Shown here piece by piece: positions 61,665-64,000 of a DNA stretch of 64,000 nt. How positions within the stretch are numbered: position 1 is the first letter of the stretch; every line of letters begins with the position of its first letter. The DNA is from Haladaptatus cibarius D43. GTDB lineage: Archaea > Halobacteriota > Halobacteria > Halobacteriales > Haladaptataceae. Both the position numbers and the translations under genes were made by a program. Location: assembly GCF_000710615.1 (NCBI RefSeq), contig NZ_JDTH01000008.1, positions 20,183 to 84,182 of the forward strand, in the 5' to 3' direction. A model generated the notes under the pieces. The model worked only from the letters and a program-made list of their open reading frames with translations, was not told the DNA's origin and made no database searches.

Positions 61665-64000
61665 TTATCGTTTAGGGGCCTCGCTCGCCAGTATATCGTA
61701 GGTTTCGAATACCAAGTCGAAGTACTCCGCCGTCATGATTCGTGGATTGGACACGCGATGGAAGTCGTTGAGAATGAACTGCACATCGCGGCGAGTAAGA
61801 CCGTACGCATGGAATGCTGCGGCGTCGATCTCTGCTCGTAACTCACGTCGTTCGTCTTTATCTGTTGCTGGTTCGATGTCGCCAAGCCGGTCACGTAGCT
61901 CTGTGAATGCTTCGCCGTAACAGTTGAGGCGAGCGGCACGGGTGGAGATGTATTCGAACCAGTCGTCTCCCGCAGTTAGTCGCGGGAGCTGTGATTCTTC
62001 GAACTTGTATTTGACAATGTGAGAGTCCACTTTGGTTCGCATCAGATAATCGAAGGGGATGCTGTTGAGCAACCCCAGTGCTACGAACAGTTCCCTGTCA
62101 GAAAAGACCCGCTCGTAGGCAGTGTGCATCGGTTGCTCTCCAAGCTGTTCCTTCCTCGGGTTCACCTTGTATGGCCGAACTGTGTGAAGCGTATGGACTG
62201 CCACAGCGCCCTTCGGGATGACGCCAGCAATGAGCGTCCGTTCGTCGGTCGCACGTGCGATTTCACGGAGCACAATCCGATACTCCGTCGAGTCGAGGAG
62301 TACGTCCTCTTCCGAGAGTGCTGGTCGGTCGTACTCTTCAATAACATCGTTGACGAATCCTTTCTGAGACCGTGTGCTAATGTGACTGAACTCGGGGTCG
62401 TCAGAGAACCGCTCGTAAATCGATTTCTTGAGGCTGATACCTGCATCTCGGGATCGGAAGTTCTTCCCTCGAACCCGCGCTTTCGCGCTCTTTGCAGGAT
62501 TCCGCTCTTCGTCTACACTCCAGAGAGCAACATCTGCCAAATCGTCGTGATGCGTACTGTCGTATTCGAATTGGAAGATGTTCTTCCCTTGGCAGATGGG
62601 GTAGTCACCCTTCGATTTGTCTTCGACTAGCCGGTCAGAGTCCCCTGATCGATGTAGTTCTGCATACAATGACGTGAACCAGTCGTTTTCGAGCCTCTCT
62701 GAAATTGAAGGGTAGTCCAGAAGTTTGTCAAGTACATTCATTTCTTGCTGTGATTCAATATTCGGGAAGATGCGTGCTTCTGGCGAATACTCTATTAGGA
62801 CGCTCTTTGGAATGCTAACGCTACTCTCATCGAGACTTAATAGGATATTCGTGTTTGTTTGGTCAAAGATACCACTGACTGTGTCTGTCGTTCCTGAATT
62901 TTTGAATGTTACCACCCCAAACCGATACTGGAAATGGATTTGCTCGAATATCCCCCTATTTTCGAAGCCAATTATTTCACGAACGTCAGAGTTGTTTAGC
63001 AGATGTACTCGAAGATCCTTGCCTGCTGCACCGTTGAGGATGACACCGGGGAGTATCTGTGCGACGTAGCCATCCTTTCGGACGATATCGAACACCCGCT
63101 CGAAAAACAGCATAGATAGATCGTTTTCGTTTCCAACCGATGTCCCAGCAACCTCAGGGTCCTGTAAGTGATACTGCCCGCTTTCGTTAAAGTAGGTAGA
63201 ACGGCGTTCCATCTCACTTTGATACTCCTCCCATCCCTTGGCGATTTCAGCGTCCTCAAGGAGTTGTTCCACCATCTTATCCTTACTCTCCGGCATTCGA
63301 GTTCGAAAGGTCTCGTCGTACTTCGTGAAGTAGTCATCTCGATTTGGTGTCAAGACATCCCACGGTGGGTTCCCTACTATGATGTCGAATCCACCGTCTC
63401 GATAGACCGTCGTGAACTCGATTACCCAGTGGAAGGGATGATAGTCGCCAACCTCATCAAGCGTGATATCTTCTATTCCAGCATCGTGGAACTGCGATAG
63501 AATCTTCTCGTTCAGGCTTCGGCTGTGTTCCCGAATTTTCGAATCCGCTATCTTTCGTGCTTCTGTCGCGTCTTTAGCCGAATCAGTGTTCTTGTGACGC
63601 TCGACGTACTGAATAACGTCGTCGTACAGTTCCTGTACGCTGTCACCGAAGCCCCCACCGAAATTTGCTAAAGAAGCATCGCCTTCCTCTCGGGCGATTT
63701 CTTGAACGCCAGTGAACCCAATTAGGGAATTCCCTTGACGGACGTTGAAGTCGAGATTAGGGAGCGGTTCGACCGCTCGGGGCTCGTCTTCTAGATCCGC
63801 AACCATCGAGAGCCATAACCGAAGTTTGCAGATTTCGACTGCCCCGTCATCGATGTCAACCCCGTATAAGTTGTTGAGAATGATCTCCCGCTTCGCATAC
63901 AACGATTCATTGCCGTTGCCTCCCTCTATCGTCTCCAACTCGTCGCGAGTTCGTCCCGATAATTCCCATCCGTGTCCTCTGTCATGCAGTCGTTGGAAAT
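61665..64000 (-). CDS. Eco57I-like N6-adenine DNA methyltransferase (5' end outside window)
   Basis: The frame stays open through the right edge, so the TTG at 63938 is internal and the N-terminus, with most of the AdoMet-binding loop, is missing. It shows LNNLYGVDIDDGAVEICKLR (binding pocket), FDIIVGNPPWDVL with the NPPW catalytic motif, GYVAQILPGVILNGAAGKDL and a long C-terminal target-recognition region (DYPICQGKNIFQFEYDSTHH, AGVIPKGAVAVHTLHTVRPY). This is the type IIG/Eco57I or PglX-like class. With the neighbouring helicase it suggests a restriction-modification or DISARM-like locus in which methylation marks self DNA. Confidence 0.85.
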   Translation of the reverse strand, partial: FQRLHDRGHGWELSGRTRDELETIEGGNGNESLYAKREIILNNLYGVDIDDGAVEICKLRLWLSMVADLEDEPRAVEPLPNLDFNVRQGNSLIGFTGVQEIAREEGDASLANFGGGFGDSVQELYDDVIQYVERHKNTDSAKDATEARKIADSKIREHSRSLNEKILSQFHDAGIEDITLDEVGDYHPFHWVIEFTTVYRDGGFDIIVGNPPWDVLTPNRDDYFTKYDETFRTRMPESKDKMVEQLLEDAEIAKGWEEYQSEMERRSTYFNESGQYHLQDPEVAGTSVGNENDLSMLFFERVFDIVRKDGYVAQILPGVILNGAAGKDLRVHLLNNSDVREIIGFENRGIFEQIHFQYRFGVVTFKNSGTTDTVSGIFDQTNTNILLSLDESSVSIPKSVLIEYSPEARIFPNIESQQEMNVLDKLLDYPSISERLENDWFTSLYAELHRSGDSDRLVEDKSKGDYPICQGKNIFQFEYDSTHHDDLADVALWSVDEERNPAKSAKARVRGKNFRSRDAGISLKKSIYERFSDDPEFSHISTRSQKGFVNDVIEEYDRPALSEEDVLLDSTEYRIVLREIARATDERTLIAGVIPKGAVAVHTLHTVRPYKVNPRKEQLGEQPMHTAYERVFSDRELFVALGLLNSIPFDYLMRTKVDSHIVKYKFEESQLPRLTAGDDWFEYISTRAARLNCYGEAFTELRDRLGDIEPATDKDERRELRAEIDAAAFHAYGLTRRDVQFILNDFHRVSNPRIMTAEYFDLVFETYDILASEAPKR

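Noticed and set aside
1..64000. tRNA or rRNA genes
   Set aside because: I looked for conserved TpsiC-arm-like GGTTCGAATCC segments and rRNA signatures and found none in a plausible cloverleaf.

Overview
The window looks like part of a haloarchaeal megaplasmid or accessory replicon. The proteins are acidic and rich in Asp and Glu, several families are typical of halophilic archaea (RadA-like, MCM, Orc1/Cdc6, a TFB-like factor, haloarchaeal winged-helix proteins, Csa3), and promoters are TATA-type with short or absent leaders. A parA locus with centromere-like repeats and an orc1/cdc6 gene surrounded by iterons give it its own partition and replication functions.

Layout. 1-2.6 kb: two tandem citrate-synthase-like genes, the first fused to a winged-helix domain and cut by the window edge. 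3-6.5 kb: a KAP P-loop NTPase and a DUF2971-like protein. 6.7-17.4 kb: an unusual information-processing cluster. It holds an MCM homologue in which Walker A, Walker B, sensor 1 and the arginine finger are all altered, a PAN/Cdc48-like AAA ATPase, a DUF6414-like protein, a membrane metallopeptidase, a beta-CASP nuclease, a RadA paralogue with an altered Walker A, and small proteins. 17.5-35.6 kb: a complete type I-D CRISPR-Cas locus. The order is cas2-cas1-cas4-cas3-csc1-csc2-csc3(cas10d)-small gene-cas6 on the minus strand, with a divergent csa3. It is flanked by two arrays of 25 and about 78 repeats whose homologous leaders face the cas genes. 35.7-38.4 kb: small hypothetical genes and a CoiA-like nuclease. 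38.5-43 kb: partition locus, orc1 and origin. 44-49.6 kb: a chimeric pseudogene, McrBC and a winged-helix regulator. 50-57.5 kb: a Cas4-like nuclease, two serine recombinases (one coupled to a TFB-like gene), small regulators and a PIN toxin-antitoxin pair. 57.8-64 kb: a PLD-SNF2 helicase convergent with an Eco57I-like adenine methyltransferase that leaves the right edge.

The most interesting signal lies between cas6 and the effector genes. A degenerate CRISPR repeat carries an intact ATTGAAAC handle, followed by a spacer-like sequence. The first 15 nt of that spacer match a site 90 bp away with one mismatch, at position 6, the base that type I guides flip out. The site is preceded by GTG, which fits the GTN-type PAM reported for type I-D. 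It lies between two opposed TATA boxes, one for the csc3 operon and one for the RNA itself. This resembles a CreA/CreR-type regulatory guide, apparently in a type I-D system. The second candidate system is the operon around the apparently ATPase-dead MCM.

Together the window reads as a defence-rich plasmid segment: type I-D CRISPR with probable self-regulation, type IV McrBC, a helicase-methyltransferase restriction-like pair, KAP ATPase, toxin-antitoxin and stand-alone nucleases, anchored to a plasmid replication and partition core. All family assignments come from reading motifs, without database searches.
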